From positions 62,001 to 126,000 of the forward strand of contig CAIZWN010000079.1 in assembly GCA_903936705.1 (NCBI GenBank): DNA of 64,000 bases. The letters are read 5' to 3'. The notes beneath the pieces are model-generated. The model worked only from the letters and a program-made list of their open reading frames with translations. It had not been told where the DNA came from and did not search any database. The position numbers and the translations under genes were made by a program. The DNA comes from an uncultured Myxococcales bacterium (lineage in GTDB: Bacteria > Myxococcota_A > UBA9042 > DTJE01). Position 1 is the first letter of the stretch. Each line of letters starts with the position of its first letter. Of this stretch, positions 8,953 through 17,548 are shown in pieces.

Positions 8953-10692
8953 TCACGAGTGATCGTGGTCGTGAGGTTCCTGCGGCGAACCTGGTGGAGT
9001 GTCAAGCGCCTCCTCCAGCGTGGTCCATGCCAGCAAGGCGCACTTGACCCGCACGGGCAGATCCTTGACACCCCGCAGTGCGGCGAGATCCCCAATGTCC
9101 AGATCCGCCGGCAAAGGCTCGCCGCGGAACATCGCCTTGACGCCCCGCAGCAGGCGGCGCGCCTCGTCCAGCGTACGGCCCTCCAGCCGATCGGCCAGCA
9201 TCGAGCCGGAGGCCACCGATATCGAACAGCCGTGGCCGACCACCTGCAGACCAGCTATACGACCATCCTCGGTCTTCAGCCGCAACGTGACCTCGTCACC
9301 GCACAGAGGATTCTTACCGTGCCATTCCACCACCGGCCCGTCCACTGGTTCGCGCCCAGCCGGATGAAGATAGTGATCCAGCACTACCTCACGAAAGAAC
9401 TCGTCGTCCGGCGCGGCCGACCCGGCTGCAACGCCATCTGGCGTCATGGACGCAACGCTTTTCGATGGGGAATAGGTCCGGGCCACTTCCGACAAGGCCG
9501 AAGCCAACTGTTCGACCTCGGCCTCGGTGTTGTAAAGGTAGAAGGACGCGCGAGTGGTTGCCGGCAATCCCAGGCGTGCCATCAAGGGCTGGCAGCAGTG
9601 GTGCCCTGCCCTGACCGCAATACCCTTGGCATCCAGCGCAGCCGCTATATCGTGCGGGTGCACGTTGTCGATTGTGAACGTCGCTACGCCTCCGGTGGCG
9701 AAGGGACCGGGCGGCGGCCCCAGCAGCGTCAAGCCGGGCACGGCGGAAAGAAGCGCCCGAGCCTGGGCGCCCATGACCAGACCGTGCTGCGCGATGGCCT
9801 CCATCCCGACCCCGCGCAGATAATCCACCGCAGCGCCCAGGGCAATGACGCCGGCAATGTTCGGGGTACCTGCCTCGAAACGCCAGGGCGGGTCCGCATA
9901 GGTCGAGGACATCAACGTGACCTCGCGAATCATCTCGCCACCGCCCAGGAACGGGTCCATTTGATCATAGCGATCTGGCTGCACCACCAGGACGCCCACG
10001 CCTGTCGGCCCCAGCATCTTGTGGCCCGAAAAGGCCAGAAAATCCGCGCCCAATGAGGTGACGTCGATCGGCATGTGCGGCACGGACTGCGCGCCATCGA
10101 CCAGCAGCGCCGCGCCGACCGCGTGGGTCCTGCGCGCAATCTCGGCAATCGGGTTGATGGTGCCCAGCACGTTCGACACGTGAGTCACGGCGACAAGACG
10201 GGTCCGCTGGTTCAACAAAACATCCAGGGCCGCCATGTCCAGCCGGCCGTCCCCGTCGATGGGCACGGCCCGGATGCGCGCCCCGGTACGCCGGGCCAGA
10301 AGATGCCATGGAACAAGGTTCGAGTGATGCTCCATCGCAGTCACCAGGATCTCGTCCCCCTCGTGGATGTTCCGATCGCCCCAGGCCCGCGCAACCAGAT
10401 TGATGGCCTCGGTGGCGTTACGGACGAAGATGACCCCTGCGGGCGAGGGCGCATGGATGAACGCGGCAACCTTGGTCCGGGCGGACTCGTACTCCTGCGT
10501 CGCCTCCTCGGCCAGGCGGTACACGCCCCGATGCACATTCGCATTGGTAGTCTCGTAATAGCGGACCAGGGCATCGATGACGGCCCGTGGCTTCTGACTG
10601 GTCGCGGCGCTGTCCAGGTAGACCAGGGGATGCCCGTTCATCGTGCGGGACAGGATTGGGAAGTCCGCACGAATCCTTTCAACGTCCAGCAA
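8953..10692 (-). CDS. sufS: SufS cysteine desulfurase fused to SufU scaffold/sulfurtransferase
   Basis: The 579-residue protein joins two SUF enzymes. Residues 1-405 are a group II cysteine desulfurase that takes sulfur from cysteine using PLP: HHSNLVPW (122-129), the PLP lysine K225 in SGHKMLGPTG and active-site C366 in RAGHHCC. Residues about 430-579 are SufU-like, with the three metal/sulfur-accepting cysteines in NPLCGDEV, GHGCSIS and VKCALLAW. The start is TTG at 10692, chosen because a perfect AGGAGGT lies 7 bases upstream. It is the last gene of the suf operon, 12 bases after the Rieske gene. Separate sufS and sufU genes are the norm, so the fusion probably ensures direct persulfide hand-over. 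Confidence 0.95.
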   Translation of the reverse strand: MLDVERIRADFPILSRTMNGHPLVYLDSAATSQKPRAVIDALVRYYETTNANVHRGVYRLAEEATQEYESARTKVAAFIHAPSPAGVIFVRNATEAINLVARAWGDRNIHEGDEILVTAMEHHSNLVPWHLLARRTGARIRAVPIDGDGRLDMAALDVLLNQRTRLVAVTHVSNVLGTINPIAEIARRTHAVGAALLVDGAQSVPHMPIDVTSLGADFLAFSGHKMLGPTGVGVLVVQPDRYDQMDPFLGGGEMIREVTLMSSTYADPPWRFEAGTPNIAGVIALGAAVDYLRGVGMEAIAQHGLVMGAQARALLSAVPGLTLLGPPPGPFATGGVATFTIDNVHPHDIAAALDAKGIAVRAGHHCCQPLMARLGLPATTRASFYLYNTEAEVEQLASALSEVARTYSPSKSVASMTPDGVAAGSAAPDDEFFREVVLDHYLHPAGREPVDGPVVEWHGKNPLCGDEVTLRLKTEDGRIAGLQVVGHGCSISVASGSMLADRLEGRTLDEARRLLRGVKAMFRGEPLPADLDIGDLAALRGVKDLPVRVKCALLAWTTLEEALDTPPGSPQEPHDHDHS

Positions 10693-10704
10693 GGCCGGTA
10701 CCTC

Positions 10705-11013
10705 CTAATCGATCTCCACCAGCACTCGACCGCCTTCGACACGCACCGGGTACGTTTCAACCGAGGCACAAACAGGCATACGGACCGGCCGGCCGGTCCC
10801 CAGATCCAGCGCGCCGCCGTGGTGCGGGCATTCCCAGGTCGTCGAACCGGTCAGGGTTCCACCTTCCAGAGGCAGTTCCTCGTGGCTGCACAGCCCCGCC
10901 GTGGCAAACACCTGGTCTTGGCTGCGGACCAGCAGCACGGGTTGGCCCTCGACCACCACGACTACTCCCCCCCGGTCGGGAAGATCCGCAAAGGCAGCCA
11001 CGTCCTGATACAT
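10705..11013 (-). CDS. Rieske-type [2Fe-2S] ferredoxin of the suf operon
   Basis: A 102-residue cytoplasmic Rieske ferredoxin. The cluster ligands are visible as CSHEELPLEGG and, later, CPHHGGALD, giving CxH...CxxH. The ATG at 11013 has AAGGAG four bases upstream and gives the family start (MYQDVAAFADLPDRGG). Such NirD/BphF-like ferredoxins often sit inside sufBCDSU operons and may supply electrons for cluster assembly; that role is inferred. It lies between sufD and sufS. Confidence 0.92.
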   Translation of the reverse strand: MYQDVAAFADLPDRGGVVVVVEGQPVLLVRSQDQVFATAGLCSHEELPLEGGTLTGSTTWECPHHGGALDLGTGRPVRMPVCASVETYPVRVEGGRVLVEID

Positions 11014-11066
11014 CGAACTCCTTAGGCAAGCCCCCGCCATTTTCGGCGGGAGGCGCCTGCGCGATT

Positions 11067-12299
11067 CTACACCCCGACAGGCCCGGCAGCCGCCACAGCC
11101 GGATGGCCCTTGGCAGCCACAAGCTGCGCTCGCAAGGTCTCGCGTGCTCGCTCCGCAAGGCTCTCGGTAGGCAGCCGCGAGGCGACGGCCTCGACGAACC
11201 CCTCGACCAGCGTCGCTTCGGCCTCGTCTTGCGACAGGCCTCGACTTCTAAGGTAGAACACGGACTCCTCGTCAATTGGCGCCACTGCAGCCCCGTGGGT
11301 GCAGCGCACGTCGTGATTCTGGATTTCAAGTTCGGGCAGCACGTCGGCCGCCGCCGTACCGGACAGCAGCAGCGACCTGGCTTCCTCGTACGCGACCGAC
11401 CGCGAGGCACCTTCGCGAATGCGCAACAGGCCTGTGAACGCCGTGCGGCCTCGGCCCAGGGCCACGGATCTGTAAGTCACACGGCTCTCGGTGTCCTGGA
11501 CGGCATGGTCTTCCACCGCCCTGAAGTCCGCCCGCGCACGCCCGCCTGCCATCGCCAGAACCAAACCCTCGGTCCGAGCCCCGCTGCCTGCAAGTACTGG
11601 GGCCGCCTCGGCCTTGATCAGGCCTGCTGGCACAAGGACGTGCGCGTGCGTCAACGTGGCATCCCTGCCAACGCTATAAGCGACCCGCGAAAAAAGCGCG
11701 GCACCCCTGGCGGAGGACTCGAACCGGCCATGGACCAGGGACGCCCCCTGGCACACGACGACCTCGGTAATCGAACTGGCCAAGCCCGCCTCAAGATCGG
11801 TCTCCTCCAGAATGGTAGCCTGCGCGCCTTCCTGAACAATCACCAAAGTGCGCCCGCACGCCACGGCACCCTCGGGCGCTTCAGGCTGAACCCTCAGTGT
11901 GATCGGGCCGGGGACGCGAACGCCAGCCGGGACAAGCACCACAGCTCCACCCCGAAACGAGGCAAGGTTAAGGGCCAGCAGGGCGTCGTCCGGCGCGGCC
12001 AGCCGCCCCAGATATTCGGCCAGCAGGTTTTGCAGCCGAACGAAGGCCTCCGGAAACGTAAGAACCATGACCCCAGCCTCGACGGCACCTGGTGGCAGAT
12101 CGGGCACCACGTCCCACCGGCCAGCCTGCGCGGCCAAAGCCGCAGACACGCCCCCGGACGGCAGCAGCGCCATTGGGTCGGTGAACCGGAATCGGTGCAT
12201 CGCCCGATCCGGCAGCGGCATTTCCAAGGCAGCCTTCAGGGCATCCAATCGCCTCTCGGCCAGGAAGCCAGGCTCATCAACAAATCGAAAAACGTCCAT
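11067..12299 (-). CDS. sufD: Fe-S cluster assembly protein SufD
   Basis: SufD pairs with SufB and the ATPase SufC2 to form the SufBC2D scaffold. The 410-residue product has the beta-helix core and the C-terminal SufBD signature: ALGRGRTAFTGLLRI, LLLSGTAAADVLPELEIQNHDVRCTHGAAVAPIDEE (in part) and [21 protein letters not shown]. The second Met (12299) has GAGG at good spacing. It lies 78 bases after sufB. Confidence 0.95.
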   Translation of the reverse strand: MDVFRFVDEPGFLAERRLDALKAALEMPLPDRAMHRFRFTDPMALLPSGGVSAALAAQAGRWDVVPDLPPGAVEAGVMVLTFPEAFVRLQNLLAEYLGRLAAPDDALLALNLASFRGGAVVLVPAGVRVPGPITLRVQPEAPEGAVACGRTLVIVQEGAQATILEETDLEAGLASSITEVVVCQGASLVHGRFESSARGAALFSRVAYSVGRDATLTHAHVLVPAGLIKAEAAPVLAGSGARTEGLVLAMAGGRARADFRAVEDHAVQDTESRVTYRSVALGRGRTAFTGLLRIREGASRSVAYEEARSLLLSGTAAADVLPELEIQNHDVRCTHGAAVAPIDEESVFYLRSRGLSQDEAEATLVEGFVEAVASRLPTESLAERARETLRAQLVAAKGHPAVAAAGPVGV

Positions 12300-12377
12300 C
12301 ATTACCTCGCGGCAGGACTCGTGGCCCCGCCCGGACTTGCGACGCCGGCGGGAGACTCGTGCCTGCCGGCATTCCAG

Positions 12378-13787
12378 TCAACCGACCGACCCAGACATCT
12401 CCATCTGTATCAACCGGTTCAGTTCGACCGCGTACTCCATCGGAAGCTCTTTCACGAATGGTTCTATGAAACCGTTGACGATCATCAGCATGGCCTCGGC
12501 ATCCGTCAGCCCGCGGCTGCGCAGGTAGAACAACTGGTCGTCACCCACCTTCGACACAGTCGCCTCGTGCCCGATCGAGGCGCCGTCGTTAGCGATTTCC
12601 ATCGTGGGGTAGGTATCGGACCGCGACGTCTCGTCCAGCAGCAGCGCATCGCAACGCACGTTCACCTTCGCACCCCGTGCCTCCGGGAACACCTTGACAA
12701 GCCCCCGATAGGACGCCCGCCCGCCATCTTTGCTGATGGACTTCGACGTGATCGACGACGTCGTGTTCGCAGCGGCATGAATGACCTTGGCCCCGGCGTC
12801 CTGGTGCTGCCCGGCGCCTGCGAAGGCGATTGACAGCACCTCTCCGTGGGCACGCGGGCCGACGAGATGGATGGCAGGGTACTTCATCGTCAGGCGAGAC
12901 CCGAGATTGCCGTCGACCCACTCGACCACGGCATCCTCGTGGGCCACCGCACGCTTGGTCACGAGATTCAGGACGTTTTTCGACCAGTTCTGAATGGTCG
13001 TGTACCGGATCCTGGCACCTTTCAGAGCGATCAATTCCACAACCGCCGAATGCAGGCTGTCGGTCGTGTAGGTCGGGGCCGTACACCCCTCGATGTAATG
13101 AACCGAGGACCCTTCGTCCGCGATAATCAGCGTCCGCTCGAACTGGCCCATGTCCCTGACGTTGATGCGAAAATAGGCCTGCAGCGGGATCTTCACATGA
13201 ACGCCCTTCGGGACGTAGATGAAAGACCCTCCGGACCATACCGCCGAATTCAACGACGCGAACTTGTTGTCGTTCGGAGGAATCACTGTTGCGAAATATT
13301 TCTGCACCAGTTCAGGGTATTCTCGAAGCCCCGAGTCCATGTCCAGGAAGACAACGCCCAGCTTTTCAATCTCGGCCTTGATCGAGTGATAGACGACCTC
13401 GGACTCGTACTGCGCCGAAACGCCAGCCAGGAACTTCCGCTCGGCTTCCGGGATGCCAAGCCGATCGAAGGTCTCCTTGATGCCCTTCGGCACGTCGTCC
13501 CAGGTCTTGCCCTGCCGTTCGGCGGGGCGCACGTAATATATGATCCGCTCGAAATCGATCGCATCCAGGATCTTGCTGTTGCCCCACCTCGGCATCGGCC
13601 GATCGCGGAACATCTGCAGGGACTTCAGGCGGAACTCCAGCATCCACGCGGGTTCGCCCTTGATCTCGCTGATCTGGCGAACGACATCCTCTCGCAGGCC
13701 GCGCGCCGTCTGGAACACCGACCTGTCCTCGTCCGAGAACCCGAATTGGTAATCGCCCACAAGGTCCCGAGGCGCTGTGGCTTCCAT
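12378..13787 (-). CDS. sufB: Fe-S cluster assembly protein SufB
   Basis: SufB is the main scaffold subunit on which new clusters are built. The 469-residue length is standard. Recognisable segments are [44 protein letters not shown], the region [23 protein letters not shown] and the C-terminal [28 protein letters not shown] lies six bases before the ATG. It follows sufC by 55 bases. Confidence 0.97.
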   Translation of the reverse strand: MEATAPRDLVGDYQFGFSDEDRSVFQTARGLREDVVRQISEIKGEPAWMLEFRLKSLQMFRDRPMPRWGNSKILDAIDFERIIYYVRPAERQGKTWDDVPKGIKETFDRLGIPEAERKFLAGVSAQYESEVVYHSIKAEIEKLGVVFLDMDSGLREYPELVQKYFATVIPPNDNKFASLNSAVWSGGSFIYVPKGVHVKIPLQAYFRINVRDMGQFERTLIIADEGSSVHYIEGCTAPTYTTDSLHSAVVELIALKGARIRYTTIQNWSKNVLNLVTKRAVAHEDAVVEWVDGNLGSRLTMKYPAIHLVGPRAHGEVLSIAFAGAGQHQDAGAKVIHAAANTTSSITSKSISKDGGRASYRGLVKVFPEARGAKVNVRCDALLLDETSRSDTYPTMEIANDGASIGHEATVSKVGDDQLFYLRSRGLTDAEAMLMIVNGFIEPFVKELPMEYAVELNRLIQMEMSGSVG

Positions 13788-13842
13788 GGTTTACTTCCTC
13801 CCGGCAGCGGTACTGAACCGCCGTCACCTTGCCTGGGGCCCG

Positions 13843-14637
13843 TCACGCGGCAGACGGGGCCGGGACACCGCCCGCCTCAATATCCAGCCAGTCGTATCCC
13901 CGGGATTCAAGTTCGCGTGCCAGTTCCGGACCGCCGGTCCGCACGATGCGCCCGTCAAGGAATACGTGGACGACATGCGGAGTCACGTACTGCAGGATCC
14001 GCTGGTAATGCGTTACAAGGATCACCGAAACACCGCGCTCGATCGCACGCACAATACCGCCCGACACGGTCTTCAACGCGTCGATGTCCAGGCCCGAGTC
14101 GGTCTCGTCCAGCAGGGCCAGTGACGGTTCCAGCAGGCTCAACTGCAGGACCTCCAACCGCTTCTTCTCGCCGCCCGAAAACCCGTCGTTCAGGTAGCGC
14201 GACAGGAACGCATCCGGTATGTCCAGTTGCTTGAACGCTGCCTGGATGGTCTTTCTGAATTCCCTTGCCGACACGTCCTTGCCCTTCACTGCTCGGACCG
14301 CAGCCCGCAGGAAGGAAGACACCGTCACACCGGGAACCGCCACCGGGTACTGGAAGGCCAGGAACAGCCCTGCCCGGGCACGCTGGGTGACATCCAGATC
14401 CAGCAGATTCCGCCCACGGTAAAGCACCTCGCCCTTTTGCACCTCGTAGGCAGGATGGCCCATCAAGACATTGGTCAAGGTGCTCTTGCCAGACCCGTTG
14501 CGACCCATGATGGCGTGAACCTCGCCAGGGTTCACTACCAGGTTCACTCCCTTCAGGATCGTCTTGCCAGCCGTGCCCGCCCACAAGTCGCGAATCTCAA
14601 GTATCGGTGCGCCGGCGTCCATTACGTTGTCACTCAT
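13843..14637 (-). CDS. sufC: Fe-S cluster assembly ATPase SufC
   Basis: SufC is a soluble ABC-type ATPase that drives conformational change in SufBD. The 264-residue product shows Walker A GRNGSGKST, the Q-loop LFLAFQYPVAVPGV, the signature FSGGEKKRLEVLQ, Walker B SLALLDETDSGLD and the switch His in VILVTHYQR. I chose the ATG at 14637 because GGAG lies five bases upstream and the earlier in-frame Met would add 13 atypical residues. It follows the Rrf2 regulator. Confidence 0.97.
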   Translation of the reverse strand: MSDNVMDAGAPILEIRDLWAGTAGKTILKGVNLVVNPGEVHAIMGRNGSGKSTLTNVLMGHPAYEVQKGEVLYRGRNLLDLDVTQRARAGLFLAFQYPVAVPGVTVSSFLRAAVRAVKGKDVSAREFRKTIQAAFKQLDIPDAFLSRYLNDGFSGGEKKRLEVLQLSLLEPSLALLDETDSGLDIDALKTVSGGIVRAIERGVSVILVTHYQRILQYVTPHVVHVFLDGRIVRTGGPELARELESRGYDWLDIEAGGVPAPSAA

Positions 14638-14691
14638 CTTTTCTCCGTCCGGACCGGCCCCCAATGGCCCGTCCATCTTCCAAGGCTGGAA

Positions 14692-15177
14692 TCAGCCCCG
14701 GGTACCCGACCCCCAGCGCGCTGGTTCGATAGCCGCGTTCTGCTGCAGCCCCGCCGCTCCGGGCCTTCCATTCATCACAAGATCAGCCAGGGTCACGCCG
14801 TCCAGGACGCCGGTGACAACGTCGCTAATCCGACACCAGACGTTGCGAAGCCCGCAGGTGCCAACCATCTCGCACCCTGCTGCACTCGGCCCGATGCAGG
14901 GACCGGTGCGCACCGGAGTCCCTGCCAGCGCGGATAGTGCCTCGGTCATCGTCACGTCCTTTGGAGAACGCGAAAGGCCAACGCCACCATTCATCCCACG
15001 AACGCTGCGCACCAGACCCGCCCTTCTCAGGATGGAAACAAGCTTCGCGACGTGTTGCGGTGACAGTCCCTCCAGGCGGGCTACCTGCGGAATCGTCATG
15101 AACTCACCCGTCCCCCAGGCAACCGCCAGGCGCATCAGGCATCGAAGACCGTACTCTTCCGTGGCACTGACCTTCAT
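14692..15177 (-). CDS. Rrf2-family Fe-S-sensing transcriptional regulator of suf
   Basis: The 161-residue protein is a winged-helix Rrf2 repressor: MKVSATEEYGLRCLMRLAVAWG at the start, the HTH TIPQVARLEGLSPQHVAKLVSILRRAGLVRSVRG, then three cysteines spaced C-x7-C-x5-C (PCIGPSAAGCEMVGTCGL) that fit an iron-sulfur sensing site, with one more Cys downstream. GGGGGATG precedes the ATG at 15177; a longer reading to 15261 would run through the promoter. As first gene of the suf operon it probably represses it when clusters are sufficient, as IscR or SufR do. Which of those it matches most closely cannot be decided by eye. Confidence 0.93.
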   Translation of the reverse strand: MKVSATEEYGLRCLMRLAVAWGTGEFMTIPQVARLEGLSPQHVAKLVSILRRAGLVRSVRGMNGGVGLSRSPKDVTMTEALSALAGTPVRTGPCIGPSAAGCEMVGTCGLRNVWCRISDVVTGVLDGVTLADLVMNGRPGAAGLQQNAAIEPARWGSGTRG

Positions 15178-15210
15178 TTCATCCCCCGGATGCACGACGT
15201 CCACCTGGAC

Positions 15211-15239
15211 AATCTGGATAATCTTTATCCTTTTGTCAA
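15211..15239 (-). promoter_or_regulatory. Putative suf operon promoter
   Basis: A perfect -35 box TTGACA (15234-15239) lies upstream of the Rrf2 gene. At 17 bases the -10 would be CAGATT (15211-15216), a poor match, as is common for activated or repressed promoters. The spacer is filled by the palindrome described next. Confidence 0.5.
15216..15230 (-). promoter_or_regulatory. Inverted repeat in suf promoter, likely Rrf2 operator
   Basis: GGATAA-AGA-TTATCC is a perfect six-base inverted repeat with a three-base centre. It lies between the -35 box and the start of the Rrf2 gene, where bound repressor would block RNA polymerase. Autoregulation by the adjacent Rrf2 protein is inferred. Confidence 0.5.
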
Positions 15240-15313
15240 GTATCGCATCAACGTTACGCAACGTGATAAACCATCGATGAATATCTTCCAGTTAACGAAC
15301 AGCGAGAAAGTAC

Positions 15314-16345
15314 CTACAGCGGACGCATGATGACTCGCCCCGAAGCCTTCAGCTCCTTGACGTACTCGACATAAAGGCGGGCAAAAGCCGCCTCGGACAT
15401 CTCGAACTTGACGCGGCGCTTGGCCTCATCGGCATCGACCAGTGGCACTCGACGACGCTCGGTCACTCGCAGAACGTGGAACCCGACTGACGATTGAACC
15501 ACCGAGGAAATCTCGTTGTCGCGCAGCGAAAATGCCATGTTCTCCAGCGATGCCTGCAGCTTGCCTCGGGTGAACCAGCCGACGTCGCCACCCCTGGCAG
15601 CAGAACCATCCATCCCGAACTCCTTGGCAAGATCCTCGAACGACTTTGTTCCCGCAGCAGCAGATGCATGCACGACCTTCGCCTTCCTTGCCAGCGCATC
15701 AACCTGATCAACCGTAGCCTGCTCGGGCACCAGCAGTGCGATATGCCACAGATGAACCTCCTCGTCGGTATTGTCTGGATGCCTGCGCACGAATTCCTCG
15801 TCAACCTCTCGGTCAGTGATCCGAACCTTGGACCCGACCTTCGCCCGCAGCACCTGTGATTTCAACAATTCCCGGCGGGCATGCTCGCGATAGCCCTTCG
15901 CATCGCCAAAGCCAAGCATCTTCACGGCCGAGGCGAAGTCATCCTCGCTCCAGCTGTTCTGCTCGCGAATCCCCGCTATATGCTTGTCAACGTCGGCATC
16001 GGATGCCTCGAGTCCCAGCTTTCGCGCCTCGGCAAGCACCAGCCTCTCGGCTACCAGGTCATCCAACGCCGCTTTCAACGAATCGCCTATGCCTGTCGGC
16101 TCGCCTGCCACCGCCTCGGCCACCGGATTCCTCGCCGACTTGGACCTTGAACGCACCTCTGACAAGGTGATCGCCTCGGTGCCAACACTGGCCACGATAC
16201 GATCAACCTCGCCTACCGCCTTTGCGGCACCCTCGACGGGCTTCATTGCGCCCTCAACTGCCTTCGCCGAAACCGGAGCCTGGGCCCTGGCCTCACCAAC
16301 AGAACCAAGGGCCAGCAGGACCAGTGAAATTGCAGCAATCCTCAA
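15314..16345 (-). CDS. SurA/PpiC-like periplasmic peptidyl-prolyl isomerase
   Basis: The 343-residue protein has a cleavable signal peptide (MRIAAISLVLLALGSVGEARAQ). An N-terminal helical chaperone-like region (RIVASVGTEAITLSEVRSR; LDDLVAERLVLAEARKLGL) resembles SurA. A parvulin domain follows at about residues 190-300: VHLWHIALLVPEQ, then FGMDGSAARGGDVGWFTRGKL and SVGFHVLRVTERR. It likely helps fold outer-membrane proteins. Its start overlaps the stop of the upstream foldase gene by four bases (ATGA), so the two are translated together. Confidence 0.87.
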   Translation of the reverse strand: MRIAAISLVLLALGSVGEARAQAPVSAKAVEGAMKPVEGAAKAVGEVDRIVASVGTEAITLSEVRSRSKSARNPVAEAVAGEPTGIGDSLKAALDDLVAERLVLAEARKLGLEASDADVDKHIAGIREQNSWSEDDFASAVKMLGFGDAKGYREHARRELLKSQVLRAKVGSKVRITDREVDEEFVRRHPDNTDEEVHLWHIALLVPEQATVDQVDALARKAKVVHASAAAGTKSFEDLAKEFGMDGSAARGGDVGWFTRGKLQASLENMAFSLRDNEISSVVQSSVGFHVLRVTERRRVPLVDADEAKRRVKFEMSEAAFARLYVEYVKELKASGRVIMRPL

Positions 16346-17370
16346 TGGGCACCTCCAGCGACGGGCATTGCTCCCCCCGCCTTTACGGTCTGATCATCGG
16401 TCGTTTCACCCGCCACCTTGGCCACAACCCGCGCGACAACATCCTCGTTGACCTTGACATCCATGCGCCGGGACAAGTCCGCCAACAACACTGCACGCAA
16501 ACGACCGCGCTCGACGTCCATCAGGATGTCCACGATCCTTGGTCGAGCCTGGGCAAATGTCTCGTCGATCGCTCCGACGGAACCGGTACGCAACAGCACG
16601 TGAAACCCGTCGTCCGCCTCGACTGCCGGGCTGACCTGGAAAAGCTCGGTGAGCTTCAAGCCAGCCTCGACCACGGCATCAGGGACACCTTGCGGCTGGT
16701 TCCCGACCCGGGGAAACAGCCCGATATCGCCGCCGTTTGCCTTGGTGGACACATCATCCGAATATCGTTGGACGTACTGCGTAAACGCCTCGCCGATGTC
16801 ACCCGAAAAATTCTCGAATCTCTTGCGGCAGCGATACGCCAATCGCTCGGCAACCACACGATCCTGCACCCGCAAATGGGACAGGCGGGTCCTGGCCGGA
16901 GCCTTGAACTCATAGGAATGACTGTCGAAGTACTCGCGCACCAACTGGTCCGGAATATCCGTCGTTCTGACCTTCAGATAGACGTTATCCTTGACGAACC
17001 GGTCCACAATATCCTTCTTCAAACGCTCCAGAACCACCGGGTCGCGGCCATAGCCGTCGGACTCGGATGCCAGTCCCAGCACCACGTATTGGACGTAAGC
17101 CTCAAGGAATTCGCTGCGACGATCGGAGGTCTGATAGCGCATCCTGGCGAACACTGGAAGCGACTCCAGCATGTCATCCATTTCGCCGTACGTGATTTCC
17201 CTGTCACCAACCCGGGCAACAACCCAATCCCTGAACTTCTCGGTCCTTTCAACCGTGACAGGCGCCTCTGAAATCCCCCCGGATGGACGATCCGGCTTGC
17301 AGGCGAACGAGGCGCCAAGAACGGCCAGGACGATCATCGACGTCCCCAGGCGATGTGATCGCTCGGACAA
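16342..17370 (-). CDS. Parvulin-type peptidyl-prolyl isomerase lipoprotein
   Basis: The 342-residue product is a second SurA/PrsA-like foldase. The signal ends in a likely lipobox (GASFAC followed by KPD), so it is probably a lipoprotein. Its N-terminal helical part (VARVGDREITYGEMDDML) is followed by a parvulin domain with RLSHLRVQDRV, STKANGGDIGLFPRVGNQP and DDGFHVLLRTG. I chose TTG at 17370 since GGAGGG lies four bases upstream and gives a proper positively charged signal; TTG 17391 and ATG 17337 are alternatives. It overlaps the next foldase gene by four bases. Confidence 0.82.
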   Translation of the reverse strand: MSERSHRLGTSMIVLAVLGASFACKPDRPSGGISEAPVTVERTEKFRDWVVARVGDREITYGEMDDMLESLPVFARMRYQTSDRRSEFLEAYVQYVVLGLASESDGYGRDPVVLERLKKDIVDRFVKDNVYLKVRTTDIPDQLVREYFDSHSYEFKAPARTRLSHLRVQDRVVAERLAYRCRKRFENFSGDIGEAFTQYVQRYSDDVSTKANGGDIGLFPRVGNQPQGVPDAVVEAGLKLTELFQVSPAVEADDGFHVLLRTGSVGAIDETFAQARPRIVDILMDVERGRLRAVLLADLSRRMDVKVNEDVVARVVAKVAGETTDDQTVKAGGAMPVAGGAH

Positions 17371-17468
17371 CGTGCCCTCCGGGGGATTCAATCAAGAAAT
17401 TTCCAGGCAAGCCACCAGGCGGCAAACAACGAACCGCCTACCCTGTCAGAGCCCAGGCCACAAGGGCA

Positions 17469-17497
17469 CTTCTACCCGATCATGCGTCCAGGATCAA
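17469..17497 (-). promoter_or_regulatory. Possible promoter of the foldase pair
   Basis: TTGATC (17492-17497), 17 bases, TAGAAG (17469-17474) on the minus strand. Each box matches four of six consensus bases. It lies about 100 bases before the first foldase gene, within a gap without other genes. Confidence 0.35.
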
Positions 17498-17548
17498 CGA
17501 CTGGCGGGATGCCGGCCGGCCAGGAACCATGCAATTTCCGGGACATCC

